57,559 nt of DNA, from the NCBI RefSeq assembly GCF_946479715.1, contig NZ_CAMLHF010000007.1, forward strand, positions 1 to 57,559. The letters are read 5' to 3'. Source of the DNA: an uncultured Pedobacter sp. GTDB taxonomy: Bacteria; Bacteroidota; Bacteroidia; Sphingobacteriales; Sphingobacteriaceae. Under the pieces are notes generated by a model. That model was not told the DNA's origin. It worked only from the letters and a program-made list of their open reading frames with translations, and ran no database searches. The position numbers and the translations under genes are program-made. Of the stretch, positions 25,300 through 34,740 are shown one piece after another; position 1 is the stretch's first letter, and every line of letters starts with the position of its first letter.

Positions 25300-28215
25300 T
25301 CAAGAACCCTCAGCAGTTCTTGATATTTGTATGAGGAAATCATACAGGTTGGTTTCAGACTGAATATGCAGTTTTTTCCTTAACCGGTACCTTCCTACCT
25401 CCACTGCTTTTATGGTAATATTCATGAGCTGAGCTATTTCCTTGGTAGAAAGGTTCATTTTAAGATAAGCGCACAATTTAAGCTCATTTGGGGTAAGCTC
25501 CGGAAACTGATCTTTTAGCTTATTAAAGAAATTAGTATTAACTGTATTAAAATGAATTGAAAAGTTTTCCCAATCCTGGTCACTCTTTTCAACATCCCTA
25601 ATCAGGCGGATCAAGTGTCTGAAACTTGGCGAGCTGTCGTTGATATCATGATTTTTAATTACAGCTGAAATCACTTCTTTTATTTTAGCCAGCACCTTGC
25701 CTCTCTGCACCAGGTGCATGGTCATATTAGATAGCTCTCTATTTTTATAATTTACATCGGCTTCCAGCTTTTCGTATTCTAAACGGACAATTTCCTTTTC
25801 GCTACGATCCATTTCAAGCTGATGTAGATAGCTTAATCTGGTCTGGGCTTTAATATGTTTCTTCTTTTGCCATTTAAAGAACATATAGATAATTACTCCC
25901 AGGAGCAATATATAGAACATGTACATCCATATTGTTTGATACCAGGCGGGTAAAATTTCAAAAGTATACCCAACCACGTCAGATTCATTACCAAAACTAT
26001 TTCTGGCCCTAACATTAAATGTATATTTCCCTGCAGGCAGATTAGTATAATCTTTTTCACTTTTTTGGGTCCACGACGACCATTCTTTATCAAAACCAAC
26101 AAGTTGATAGCTGAATTCAATATTTGCCTGATGCTCAAATAGCGTAGAAGAATATTCAAAATGGAGAGAACTGTACACATTGTCAAGTTTTAAAACTGAG
26201 GACAAATCCTGAGTTTTTACCATTTTATTTTTATTCAGGAAATAACCACCAAAGATTGTGCTATCCTTTTTACCAAAAAGCTTTACTGAGCCTAGTAAAA
26301 CATTAGGTTTTGGGATATTTTCCAAATACTTAGCATAATTTAAATGATAAGCACCTTTATTAGCACCTATAAATACATTCTCGTCATTCAGATAATAAAT
26401 AGACTCAAATCCCCCAACAATTTTCCCATCTAGCTGAGGAAAATAATGTATTGTAAATGATTTTGCAGATGTGGGATGCCCAAAGTCCAATATTCCTACT
26501 TTTTTATCTGAAACAAACCATAAATTCCCTTTGGTATCTTCTTTTAAATATTGGATTCGCATTTGCTTTAATGCTTCACTAAGTAAGGCGAAAGGCTTAA
26601 ATTTATCTTTTGCAGCATCATATTCATATACACCATTTTTAGTTGCAACTACAACCCGATTCTTAATTTTAAAAATATAATTATACAAATGTGAAGGCAA
26701 TCCTTGTTTATCTGTATAGATGGTGTATTTCTTTATCTTTTTAAAATCATCTGACAATTCAATTTTATATACCCCATGATATGGATGCGACGCCCATAAG
26801 TTATTATTGGCATCGAATGCGATAAATCTTAATGATTCTGTACGCCCTTCAATTTTGCCCTGATTGGTAAAACTTCCATTCCTATAACTTATTTTTTGGA
26901 GGCCCAGATAGGTACCAGCTATAATATCTTGTGAAGGATAAACCTCTGAAGTTGGCTCAAACAACCATGTTCCCGGCCGATTATATATTTGATGGGCAAC
27001 ATCATCTTCAATTTCAAAAAAACCATCTTCATGCCCCATTAAAAGTTTATTGTTGATTTCACTAAGATTCCAGACCTGTCCTTTAGAGTTTTTAACTTCC
27101 GTAAATGCTTTGGTCGACAAACTTAAATCTACAATACCTGTCTCTATTTGTGTTACATACAAACCGTTTGATGTTCCTATATATAATTTCCCATTGAAAT
27201 TACGTATAGCATAGCTTGTTATCTGTTTATTCTTATCAGGAAATATGCTTTTTACTGCGCTATTAATGGCAACATAATCAATCCCATCATTCAGCGCTAA
27301 CCAAAGATTTTTGCTTCTATCAGTAATAAAGCCTCTTACATTGTTATTCTGCAAACCATCTTTATAGGTATATTTTTGTAAAACTTTTCCCTGTTTATTA
27401 ATAATTAGAACCCCTGCTGAGGTAGTTCCAATAACGTATTTATTGCTGTCTATCCTATCGGCACCATATATCCTGTCGTTATAAAACACCTGATCCAGAT
27501 TTGTTGGTTTAGGCAGGAGTTTCCCCTTGTGCATTAAAAAAAGTCCATTTTTTAACGTAGCTACAAGCATTGTGTCTTTATTGTATGCCATTATGGAAGT
27601 CACTGCAGATTTTAATAATGCCGGATCTGAGCAATATGGTTTCCAGATCTCACCATCATAAATCATTAATCCGTGCCCTTTGGAATGAGCAAAAAACTGA
27701 TGATTACTCTTACCTGCAAATTGCCATTCTACGTCTGGCTTATAGGTTTTTACAACACCATCTTTATAATAAAGAATGACGCTGGTTGTTCTGAAAACTA
27801 CGGCATCATCTATAATAGCAACATTCCATATATCGGCAAAACTTCGGTACTTTTCAGGGATGAGAGGGATAATTGAATGATATTTCAGGATTCCATTTTT
27901 TTCGGGATAAAAGTATCCGGCCTCATCTTGTCCCCCAATAAAAATCCTATCGTGCGAATCTATTTCAACAGATCTTACAGAAGTAAAATTTGGCAATTTA
28001 ATAAGATTCCAGAATCGGCCGTCGAACGTTAGTAAGCCTTCATTATTACCAAAATATAAGATACCGTTCTTGTCCTGCGCAATATCCCAATTTTGCATTC
28101 CGGCTTTATACTGGTCATTATTATAGTTAAGTATTTGAGGTGTACCAATTTGGCCCAGACCTTCAAAATGGGTAAAACAATATAGAATTAGAATGATTAG
28201 TAGAGTTTTCCTCAT
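25300..28215 (-). CDS. Membrane sensor-regulator with beta-propeller, triple-tyrosine and LuxR-type HTH domains
   Basis: 971 residues. A signal peptide (ending GLGQ) is followed by about 670 residues of propeller-like repeats (for example DIAQDKNGILYFGNNEGL), resembling the periplasmic sensor of Bacteroidota hybrid systems. A Y_Y_Y domain follows (about 690-760, with AGKYTFNVRARN), then one membrane helix (near 768-788), a coiled coil, and a C-terminal LuxR-type helix-turn-helix (about 906-965, LSTKEIAQLMNITIKAVEVG). There is no histidine kinase or receiver domain, so periplasmic ligand binding is coupled directly to DNA binding from the membrane. The gene is 219 bp upstream of susC in the same direction and likely activates it. 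Confidence 0.9.
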   Translation of the reverse strand: MRKTLLIILILYCFTHFEGLGQIGTPQILNYNNDQYKAGMQNWDIAQDKNGILYFGNNEGLLTFDGRFWNLIKLPNFTSVRSVEIDSHDRIFIGGQDEAGYFYPEKNGILKYHSIIPLIPEKYRSFADIWNVAIIDDAVVFRTTSVILYYKDGVVKTYKPDVEWQFAGKSNHQFFAHSKGHGLMIYDGEIWKPYCSDPALLKSAVTSIMAYNKDTMLVATLKNGLFLMHKGKLLPKPTNLDQVFYNDRIYGADRIDSNKYVIGTTSAGVLIINKQGKVLQKYTYKDGLQNNNVRGFITDRSKNLWLALNDGIDYVAINSAVKSIFPDKNKQITSYAIRNFNGKLYIGTSNGLYVTQIETGIVDLSLSTKAFTEVKNSKGQVWNLSEINNKLLMGHEDGFFEIEDDVAHQIYNRPGTWLFEPTSEVYPSQDIIAGTYLGLQKISYRNGSFTNQGKIEGRTESLRFIAFDANNNLWASHPYHGVYKIELSDDFKKIKKYTIYTDKQGLPSHLYNYIFKIKNRVVVATKNGVYEYDAAKDKFKPFALLSEALKQMRIQYLKEDTKGNLWFVSDKKVGILDFGHPTSAKSFTIHYFPQLDGKIVGGFESIYYLNDENVFIGANKGAYHLNYAKYLENIPKPNVLLGSVKLFGKKDSTIFGGYFLNKNKMVKTQDLSSVLKLDNVYSSLHFEYSSTLFEHQANIEFSYQLVGFDKEWSSWTQKSEKDYTNLPAGKYTFNVRARNSFGNESDVVGYTFEILPAWYQTIWMYMFYILLLGVIIYMFFKWQKKKHIKAQTRLSYLHQLEMDRSEKEIVRLEYEKLEADVNYKNRELSNMTMHLVQRGKVLAKIKEVISAVIKNHDINDSSPSFRHLIRLIRDVEKSDQDWENFSIHFNTVNTNFFNKLKDQFPELTPNELKLCAYLKMNLSTKEIAQLMNITIKAVEVGRYRLRKKLHIQSETNLYDFLIQISRTAEGS

Positions 28216-28230
28216 AAATTATAACAGACA

Positions 28231-28272
28231 AAAAAATCCGTATTTGGTTAGCTACCCAAAATACGGATTTTT
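28231..28272 (-). terminator. Terminator between the outer-membrane barrel gene and the regulator gene
   Basis: AAAAAATCCGTATTTGG (28231-28247) pairs with CCCAAAATACGGATTTTT (28255-28272), with one bulged base. On the minus strand the hairpin ends in a run of seven T. It terminates the barrel operon only 16 bp before the regulator start codon at 28215, leaving almost no room for a separate regulator promoter. A TTTTG and TTTTTTTG pair 20 bp apart on the minus strand lies inside the hairpin and might serve as a weak promoter. Confidence 0.82.
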
Positions 28273-28307
28273 GATCAACATAGGTATTTCACCTAAAAAA
28301 TCAAGCC

Positions 28308-31076
28308 CTACATAAAGCTTCCGTCTCCACGGCGCATAATGCCTCTACCACCACGTCCTTGAGAACCAGACCATTTTTGCAATCTCATACTAAGTTTAAG
28401 CATAAAGTATCGACTGATGGGATTTACTCTTGTATTTATATAACCACCATCATCTGGTTGTTGTGTTCTCAGAAAATTATTCTGATTTAAAATGTCGAAT
28501 GCCTGAAAAGTGATCTGCCCTCTTCGATTAAACAGTTGGCGTTCCAAACTTGCATTTATCACTAAAGGACTATTATTTGTATTTCCGACTATACCATTTA
28601 TGAACTGCTTACTGCCATTGTAACCCAACATCCATACGTCCCATAAATATAATCTTCCATCTAAATTAAGAGAAAGCGTGTTGATTTCATTATTACCGGA
28701 ACGAAGTGTTGAATTAGATTTCTCGTTTTTGTATCCGATGTTCGGATTGATTTCGAACCATTCTGTAGGATTAATTTTTGGGCCAAAACGCTGATCGAAA
28801 GAAGTAATATCAGTAGTATTCAAGATACCGTCTCGCATACTCAGACTATGATTATAACTCACCGTACCATTAAGTTGCAAATTATACTTTCTGTTGTTGA
28901 GTTGCTTACTGATGTTGTAATTACCGGTCAGCCTATATACTCCACTAACATTCAAAAAGCGTGTTTCATTAATTTTACTACCAGGCAGGTTCGGATCTGG
29001 ATTGTCAACAGTTGCCACATTTCTGATTACCGCGTTTTCTGTATATGCCCCATTTACGTTTAGTGAAAGATTGAGCTTGGAGTTTGCAATATAATTATTG
29101 TAATCACCTCTTAAAGTATGCACAAAAGTGGCAATAAGGTCTGGATTACCTATAACTGGATTATTTGGATTTGTAACATCCCTTACCGGTTGTATCTGAT
29201 CAAATGTTGGTTCTACTGCATTCCCTGAATAGTTCAAAGACACTCTTTGTTGTCTGCTCCAACGATATTCAAATCTTGCAATAGGGATCAGGTTAAAACT
29301 ACTCCGGTTAGTTGTCGTACCCAGACTTACCTTAGTACCGGATAATAAAGCTGGAACACCGGTTAAACCAACTGAAAAACGAACTTTGGAAGCATTAGTC
29401 ATTCCATATCTAAAATTCAACGCCAACCGACCCTGTGTAAAGGAATAGTTATAAATGTTACTTAATGAATCTATGATACCTGAAACGCCACCCTCTAAAA
29501 TATCCCTTGTAGTCGCGGTATTGTCATACCCATTATAATTTATCTGTGCATTCACCTCGAATTGAGTATTTACTCCAAGAGGCTCAACATAAGTCATACT
29601 TCCGCGATAATTATCACGTCGATTCTTACGTGCTATAATCTGATTAATTATAGAATCTTTACCGTCTTGTGCCGCTTCAGTATAAAAAGTTGTGAAATTG
29701 TATCTTTCTTGCTCATTATCCTGATTGTTTTTATTCAAATCTATCTGTGTTGAAAAATTCCTTCTGTATTTTTTAAACAGATGCTGATAAAAAGCAGAAA
29801 TACCAAATTGAGGTGCTGTGCTGGAATTTGAATTTGTTATGCGACGGTCCTGATCCAGCCCCATTGAAAGACTACTACCCCTTTGGCTTAAGGTAGAGGA
29901 ACCATTGTTATCAGTAGAATTAGACTGGAATGTCGGGACAACTTTAAGGTAATTACTTGAGTCCAGGTTTACTTCAAATTCAAGCTTAAAATTATGATTG
30001 TTTGATTTTTGCAAGCCCGTATTCGAACTGTTGGAGTGCAATTGTCCATTATTTAAAATACTTAGGGATTCGGTCTCATTCAAATTTTCTCCATTGGAAT
30101 TTTGAAATTGATAGCCCAAATTATAGTCTATTTTTTTCCCGATTTTATCACGCAAACTAAATCTGGCATTTGCATTCTTTGTCGAGCCACTTAATGCATT
30201 AAGATTAATTGCATCTTTATAATTACCGTTTATACCCATCTGTTGATTTCCGTTAATTCGCGTAGCAAATAATCCGGCCTCCTTTCTTTCCTTACTGCCT
30301 CCAGCGGTATTCAGATTCATCATATTTCCAACAGACTTATCTGTTCTTGTAGTAATATTCAATATTTTTTCAGGATCACCATCCTTTACGCCTGTACGGG
30401 CGGCCTGATCACCATAGTCATCAACAATCTGAATTTTATCAACGATCTCAGCAGGAAGATTCTTAATTGCATTTGCGATGTCACCTCCAAGATATTCCTT
30501 TCCATTCAATTTGGCCTTAGTAACTGCTTCTCCCTGATGGACTAAACTTCCATCAGTACCGACCTCCATACCTTCCATCTTTTTGAGCAGTTCGTCTACA
30601 GTAGCATTCTTTCGGACAATGTAATCGCTGGCCTTGTATTCAACTGTATCTGTTTTATAGGTAATAGAAGGTGTTCCATTAATAACTACTTCATTCAAAG
30701 TATTATGCTCTTCTTTAAGAACTATTGGATCCATCACAATCCTTGGGCTTGTGTCGTTTTGTTTAAAACGCATTGCTGGGGTATTAACATACCCAATACT
30801 CTGAACTACAATAATGTAAGTTGCTGACTTTACATTTCTAAAAACAAATACACCATCATTATTAGTACTGGTTTTTAGGGTATCCTTGTCGGAAGTTAAA
30901 CTAACAGTTGCGCCAATTACACCGAGGTCTGTAGAATCCTTTACAATTCCGCTTATCTCACGCGTGGGCAATGGCGGAGGAGGGTTTTGTTGCCCCTGTG
31001 CATAAAGTACTACAGAACTGAATACCAGTAGAAATAATACAATAGCAGGTCTCAATGCATTATATAAATAATTCAT
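28308..31076 (-). CDS. Outer-membrane beta-barrel protein with carboxypeptidase-regulatory-like domain
   Basis: 922 residues. A signal peptide (ending LYAQ) is followed by a carboxypeptidase-regulatory-like domain (about residues 40-115), a plug-like region (VDELLKKMEGMEVGTDGSL then PAEIVDKIQIVDDYGDQAA) and a long barrel of the OMP_b-brl_3 type. It lacks the SusC signature and there is no SusD next to it, so it is not a classical glycan importer. The protein ends in a Gly/Arg-rich tail (GSQGRGGRGIMRRGDG), echoing the glycine-rich partner gene 50 bp upstream. The two genes are probably co-transcribed and may form an outer-membrane/secreted pair. The substrate is unknown. Confidence 0.85.
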   Translation of the reverse strand: MNYLYNALRPAIVLFLLVFSSVVLYAQGQQNPPPPLPTREISGIVKDSTDLGVIGATVSLTSDKDTLKTSTNNDGVFVFRNVKSATYIIVVQSIGYVNTPAMRFKQNDTSPRIVMDPIVLKEEHNTLNEVVINGTPSITYKTDTVEYKASDYIVRKNATVDELLKKMEGMEVGTDGSLVHQGEAVTKAKLNGKEYLGGDIANAIKNLPAEIVDKIQIVDDYGDQAARTGVKDGDPEKILNITTRTDKSVGNMMNLNTAGGSKERKEAGLFATRINGNQQMGINGNYKDAINLNALSGSTKNANARFSLRDKIGKKIDYNLGYQFQNSNGENLNETESLSILNNGQLHSNSSNTGLQKSNNHNFKLEFEVNLDSSNYLKVVPTFQSNSTDNNGSSTLSQRGSSLSMGLDQDRRITNSNSSTAPQFGISAFYQHLFKKYRRNFSTQIDLNKNNQDNEQERYNFTTFYTEAAQDGKDSIINQIIARKNRRDNYRGSMTYVEPLGVNTQFEVNAQINYNGYDNTATTRDILEGGVSGIIDSLSNIYNYSFTQGRLALNFRYGMTNASKVRFSVGLTGVPALLSGTKVSLGTTTNRSSFNLIPIARFEYRWSRQQRVSLNYSGNAVEPTFDQIQPVRDVTNPNNPVIGNPDLIATFVHTLRGDYNNYIANSKLNLSLNVNGAYTENAVIRNVATVDNPDPNLPGSKINETRFLNVSGVYRLTGNYNISKQLNNRKYNLQLNGTVSYNHSLSMRDGILNTTDITSFDQRFGPKINPTEWFEINPNIGYKNEKSNSTLRSGNNEINTLSLNLDGRLYLWDVWMLGYNGSKQFINGIVGNTNNSPLVINASLERQLFNRRGQITFQAFDILNQNNFLRTQQPDDGGYINTRVNPISRYFMLKLSMRLQKWSGSQGRGGRGIMRRGDGSFM

Positions 31077-31126
31077 TTTTCGTTTGTGTGGTTTATTTGT
31101 GTGTGAGTAGTATCTATGTATACAGC

Positions 31127-31990
31127 TTATTTAAGGATATATTTTCCCCAAAAATCTGTTGGGCTGGTTAATGCTTGAAAATCAATTCCAGAACGTCTAG
31201 GGCCGAAGTTACCACCGCCTCCGCCTCCTCTGTTACCAGCAAAGCCGCCTCTTCCTCCGTCGCCGTCACCACCGCCGCCATCTGGTCTCTGAAATTGTAA
31301 ACCATTTAATTTTATATTATATGCAAATTCCTTTGGTGCATCTTTCGAAATGCCCAACTCTTCAAACGGGATTGCCAATTCGTAGAAGAATGCTTTATCA
31401 TTCCCGATACTAGCAAATGCCTTTATACCTAAATCGTTATAAACGGAAATAAGGGTATCAGTTGTTTTTTTAAACCCGCTGATCTTAATTTCCTTGACCT
31501 GACTTAATTGCCTTTTTTGCATTACAGCCATCATAGAATCTCTTTGTTCAGAGGTTTGTGTTCCCCCTCCTCCGCCACCCATTATAGCACCCATTTGACG
31601 TCTTCCACCTCCTTGTCCACCACCTTGTGCAGGCCGGCTAATCAATGGATATGTAAGTGTAATGCTTTCCTTTTCTTTCTTTTTCCCTTCGGTATTTATA
31701 GCCAAAGTAATTCCTCCGGCAAGAATTTTTGAATTATTAGCTACATCTGTAGATTTAATAACAAGGTATAGGTTCTTATCATCGTTACTTATGGTATAGA
31801 AAATATTAGTCCGTTTATTTTCAGCCTGGAAAGTATCGTTCCATTCTGTATTTCTTCCATCAACTTTTATGTTAGTCGGAGCAGTTACACTACCTTCCTG
31901 CACATCTTTAAGTTTTTGTGCTTGCACTGTCATGCAAAAACCAGCCAGTAATAAAGTATTTGCGGTGATTTTTAAGAATATTGATTTCAT
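31127..31990 (-). CDS. Secreted glycine-rich protein with CBM9-like beta-domain
   Basis: 287 residues from the chosen start at 31990 (MKSIFLKITANTLLLAGF), which gives a clean signal peptide ending VQAQ; an in-frame ATG 21 bases upstream is possible. The region after the signal (TNIKVDGRNTEWNDTF, then FYTISNDDKNLYLVIKSTD) resembles the CBM9-like/DUF1083 fold used by some secreted carbohydrate-binding proteins. Two low-complexity segments rich in Gly, Asp and Arg lie in the middle (GGGQGGGRRQMG) and near the C-terminus (GGGGGGNFGPRR). It precedes the outer-membrane barrel gene by 50 bp. The function is not known; the CBM9 resemblance is moderate. Confidence 0.75.
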   Translation of the reverse strand: MKSIFLKITANTLLLAGFCMTVQAQKLKDVQEGSVTAPTNIKVDGRNTEWNDTFQAENKRTNIFYTISNDDKNLYLVIKSTDVANNSKILAGGITLAINTEGKKKEKESITLTYPLISRPAQGGGQGGGRRQMGAIMGGGGGGTQTSEQRDSMMAVMQKRQLSQVKEIKISGFKKTTDTLISVYNDLGIKAFASIGNDKAFFYELAIPFEELGISKDAPKEFAYNIKLNGLQFQRPDGGGGDGDGGRGGFAGNRGGGGGGNFGPRRSGIDFQALTSPTDFWGKYILK

Positions 31991-32038
31991 ATTTGGTGAA
32001 AGTTTTGTCATTAACTATAGCTTTGGAATTATGACTCA

Positions 32039-32077
32039 CTAAACTTGCTTAGGTTTAATCCTAATGAGCAAGTTTAG
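32039..32077 (-). terminator. Hairpin downstream of cydB
   Basis: CTAAACTTGCT (32039-32049) pairs with AGCAAGTTTAG (32067-32077), and TAGG (32050-32053) pairs with CCTA (32060-32063), with a 3-base bulge. There is no T-run after it on either strand, so it may be a factor-assisted terminator, or an mRNA end or processing structure between cydB and the secreted-protein gene. Confidence 0.45.
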
Positions 32078-32132
32078 CGGTTAATATTCTTGTTACAATC
32101 AATTTTACAATAGAATTCCACCTCAATACAAA

Positions 32133-33149
32133 TTAATGGGCTTCCTGTACTTCCTTTTTTTGTTGAAATATGTAGATCAGATAAGCCAGGGCGGGCAGAA
32201 TAAATATACTGCCAATCAATAAGGCATAACCTAATGTATCTATCGCCTTTGCTTGTCCCTGATGGGTAAGTAACGATAAATTAGCCCCATTTTTAAGGAG
32301 TACGATGTCTGGGAAATGGCTGTATGTAGCAGCAAATAAGATCATAGCAACCTGAAATCCTGCAAGTAAACGAAGCAATATGGGCTTCTTCCGCTGAAGT
32401 AAGAAAAACATAATAATCAATGAAATACTAGCAGCAATAATGGCGATCAAACCCAAAGTGTCTCCAAAAATCCAACTTGCTAATGGGATGTTTTCATGAT
32501 AAGCAGCAACAAAAACTAGCGCTCCACAAAACATAACCGTATAGATTGTCCGCCTTGCTTTTCCGATAAAGAAGCTTCTGTCATCGTCAGCCGCCTGCCC
32601 TATGATAAAAATAGTGGCCAAAAAACCACATATACTAACTGTAAATACCCCAACAGAAACAGAGAACCAGTTTAGCCAGCTAAAAACATAGGCTGATAGA
32701 AAATCTTGTGCCTGAACATCTATTTGACCCGATACAGAACTGGCAGCAATTATCCCAAGGAAAAATGGGGTGATTAAGCTTGAATAAATAAAAATTGGGG
32801 TATATACCTTTTGCATATCATCTTTAACGGCATCATAGTTTCTAAATACGAAGGCAGTTCCTCGAGCAATAATACCAAGCAACATACATACTAATGGAAT
32901 ATGCAGATAGATTGAAACTGTAGTATAAATTTTAGGGAAACCAACAAAAAGGATAACAATAGCAATAATTAACCACATATGATTTGCTTCCCATATAGGG
33001 CCAATAGCTTCATACATAGTTTTACGCGTTTTAGATCGATTACCTTTGGAAGTAAACAATTCTATAATTCCCGCTCCAAAATCTGCACCACCTAATAGGA
33101 TATATAATAGAATTGATGTCCACAGGAAAACAATAACAACATAGATCAT
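32133..33149 (-). CDS. cydB: Cytochrome bd ubiquinol oxidase subunit II
   Basis: 338 residues from the start chosen at 33149 (MIYVVIVFLWTSILLYILLG), 4 bp after the cydA stop. The longer open frame would overlap cydA and add a non-conserved N-terminus. The GGADFGAGIIEL motif after the first helix and WEANHMWLIIAIVILFVGFP are typical of CydB, with about eight membrane helices. With CydA it forms the high-affinity terminal oxidase that reduces O2 to water using quinol, at the inner membrane, and supports respiration at low oxygen. Confidence 0.97.
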   Translation of the reverse strand: MIYVVIVFLWTSILLYILLGGADFGAGIIELFTSKGNRSKTRKTMYEAIGPIWEANHMWLIIAIVILFVGFPKIYTTVSIYLHIPLVCMLLGIIARGTAFVFRNYDAVKDDMQKVYTPIFIYSSLITPFFLGIIAASSVSGQIDVQAQDFLSAYVFSWLNWFSVSVGVFTVSICGFLATIFIIGQAADDDRSFFIGKARRTIYTVMFCGALVFVAAYHENIPLASWIFGDTLGLIAIIAASISLIIMFFLLQRKKPILLRLLAGFQVAMILFAATYSHFPDIVLLKNGANLSLLTHQGQAKAIDTLGYALLIGSIFILPALAYLIYIFQQKKEVQEAH

Positions 33150-33153
33150 AGTA

Positions 33154-34482
33154 TTAATTTTTAGGTAGTTTGGAAGTAGAATCATATAATTTACCAACCA
33201 TCGTAATCTGACGGTAAAGCAATAAACTCACTATAATAGCCAACGAAATGTATACTGCAGTAAAGAGATAGAAGGAATAAGCAATTCCAGGCATTGGCGT
33301 TGCAGCATCCGCAGTCCGCATAACCCCGTTGATAATCCAGGGTTGTCGTCCCACCTCTGTTACTGTCCACCCTGCCTCCAAAGCTATAAATCCCATAGGA
33401 GTTGCAATTACAAAAAGCTTTAATAGCCAGTTGCTCTTAAGCCATCGCCTCTTTTTCCAAAGGGCTATAAAGTACAATAAAGCAATGAACACCATTGCCA
33501 TTCCAAGTCCAACCATAATCTGAAAGGCATAATGCGTTACCGCTACCGGAGGTTGGTCTTCTTTTGGGATCACGTCGAGACCTTTAACTTCTCCATTAAA
33601 ATCTCCTGTAGTCATAAAACTAAGCAGGCCAGGAATTTTAATTGCATATTCAACTCTTTTATTCGCTGTGTCTGGTATCCCTCCAATAATTAATGGCGCA
33701 TTTCTTTCTGTATGAAAATGAGCCTCCATAGCTGCGAGTTTTGCGGGCTGGCGATGAGCAACATCCTTGGCAGAAATATCACCACTGATAGGCTGCAAGC
33801 AAGCTGCAACTGTTCCAAATACTGCTGCTATTTTAAAAGCTTTACTGTGAAAGAGCACATTTCTCCCTCTAAGAATCATCAGGGCGTGTACACCTGCTAC
33901 GGCAAATCCGGTAGATACAAATGCAGCAACCGACATATGGAGCGCCTGAGAAAACCAGGCATCATTAAACATTGCCTTTATAGGATCTATATTTAAATAC
34001 TTGCCATCTACAAAGTCAAAACCTGCGGGGCTGTTCATCCAGGCATTTGCAGCAACCACAAGAATCCCTGACAATAACCCACTTATTCCTACAACAACAC
34101 CAGTAACCCAGTGAAACCACGGATTTAACTTGTCCCATCCATATAAATAAAACCCAAGGGCTATCGCTTCAATAAAAAATGCCGTCCCCTCTAAAGAAAA
34201 CGGCATTCCAAATATAGGACCTGCGTGCTCCATAAATGTTGGCCACAGGAGTCCTAGTTCAAAAGATAATACCGTTCCTGAAACCGCTCCCGTTGCAAAA
34301 AATATTGCAACACCCTTGCTCCAGGCTTTTGTAACGTCCTTATAAACAGCCTTTTTTGTTTTTAGCCAGTAAAAATGAGCAACTGACATAAAAAAGGGCA
34401 TCACCATGCCAATACATGCAAAAACAATGTGAAAGCCAAGAGAAAAGGCCATCTGGAGTCGGGCAGCTAAAAAATCGTCCAT
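33154..34482 (-). CDS. cydA: Cytochrome bd ubiquinol oxidase subunit I
   Basis: 442 residues, nine or so membrane helices. The heme ligand His near residue 18 (SLGFHIVFACIGM), the Q-loop region (GDISAKDVAHRQPAKLAAMEA) and the signature VGRQPWIINGVMRT are present. The Q-loop is short, as in most non-proteobacterial enzymes. CydA carries the three hemes (b558, b595, d) and the quinol site. It is first in a two-gene operon with cydB. No cydX-like small subunit is evident in the region after cydB. Confidence 0.97.
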   Translation of the reverse strand: MDDFLAARLQMAFSLGFHIVFACIGMVMPFFMSVAHFYWLKTKKAVYKDVTKAWSKGVAIFFATGAVSGTVLSFELGLLWPTFMEHAGPIFGMPFSLEGTAFFIEAIALGFYLYGWDKLNPWFHWVTGVVVGISGLLSGILVVAANAWMNSPAGFDFVDGKYLNIDPIKAMFNDAWFSQALHMSVAAFVSTGFAVAGVHALMILRGRNVLFHSKAFKIAAVFGTVAACLQPISGDISAKDVAHRQPAKLAAMEAHFHTERNAPLIIGGIPDTANKRVEYAIKIPGLLSFMTTGDFNGEVKGLDVIPKEDQPPVAVTHYAFQIMVGLGMAMVFIALLYFIALWKKRRWLKSNWLLKLFVIATPMGFIALEAGWTVTEVGRQPWIINGVMRTADAATPMPGIAYSFYLFTAVYISLAIIVSLLLYRQITMVGKLYDSTSKLPKN

Positions 34483-34672
34483 AGTTAGGGGTTAATAAAC
34501 GTTAGTCGCTAAAAGAAATAGTCAAGCAAAAGTACGTGTTTTAAGCACAGGAACCCAATTTTAGATAGTATTTCAAGCAATACTTTTATCATTATTTCAA
34601 TGTGTTTACAATTCTATAAAAATAATTATATTTCTTTAAAAGAACCATAAAACAAACTATTAAGAAAATAAA

Positions 34673-34704
34673 TTTGTTAAAAGAGATATTTATAAATATG
34701 TTTG
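34673..34704 (+). promoter_or_regulatory. Consensus Bacteroidota promoter before the 267-aa lipoprotein gene
   Basis: TTTG at 34673-34676 (-33), then exactly 20 bp, then TATGTTTG at 34697-34704 (-7), a perfect TAnnTTTG. The start codon at 34741 is about 30 bp beyond the predicted transcription start. This is one of the best promoter matches in the window. Confidence 0.75.
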
Positions 34705-34740
34705 ATACCTGTTGATCACTAACATTTCAAAAGACAACTG

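Noticed and set aside
31191..31620. GGT/CCG-rich tracts as a repeat element
   Set aside because: They are the codons of the glycine-rich protein segments, in frame, not an independent DNA repeat.
33150..33197. N-terminal extension of cydB
   Set aside because: It overlaps the cydA end; the ATG at 33149 begins the conserved first helix.
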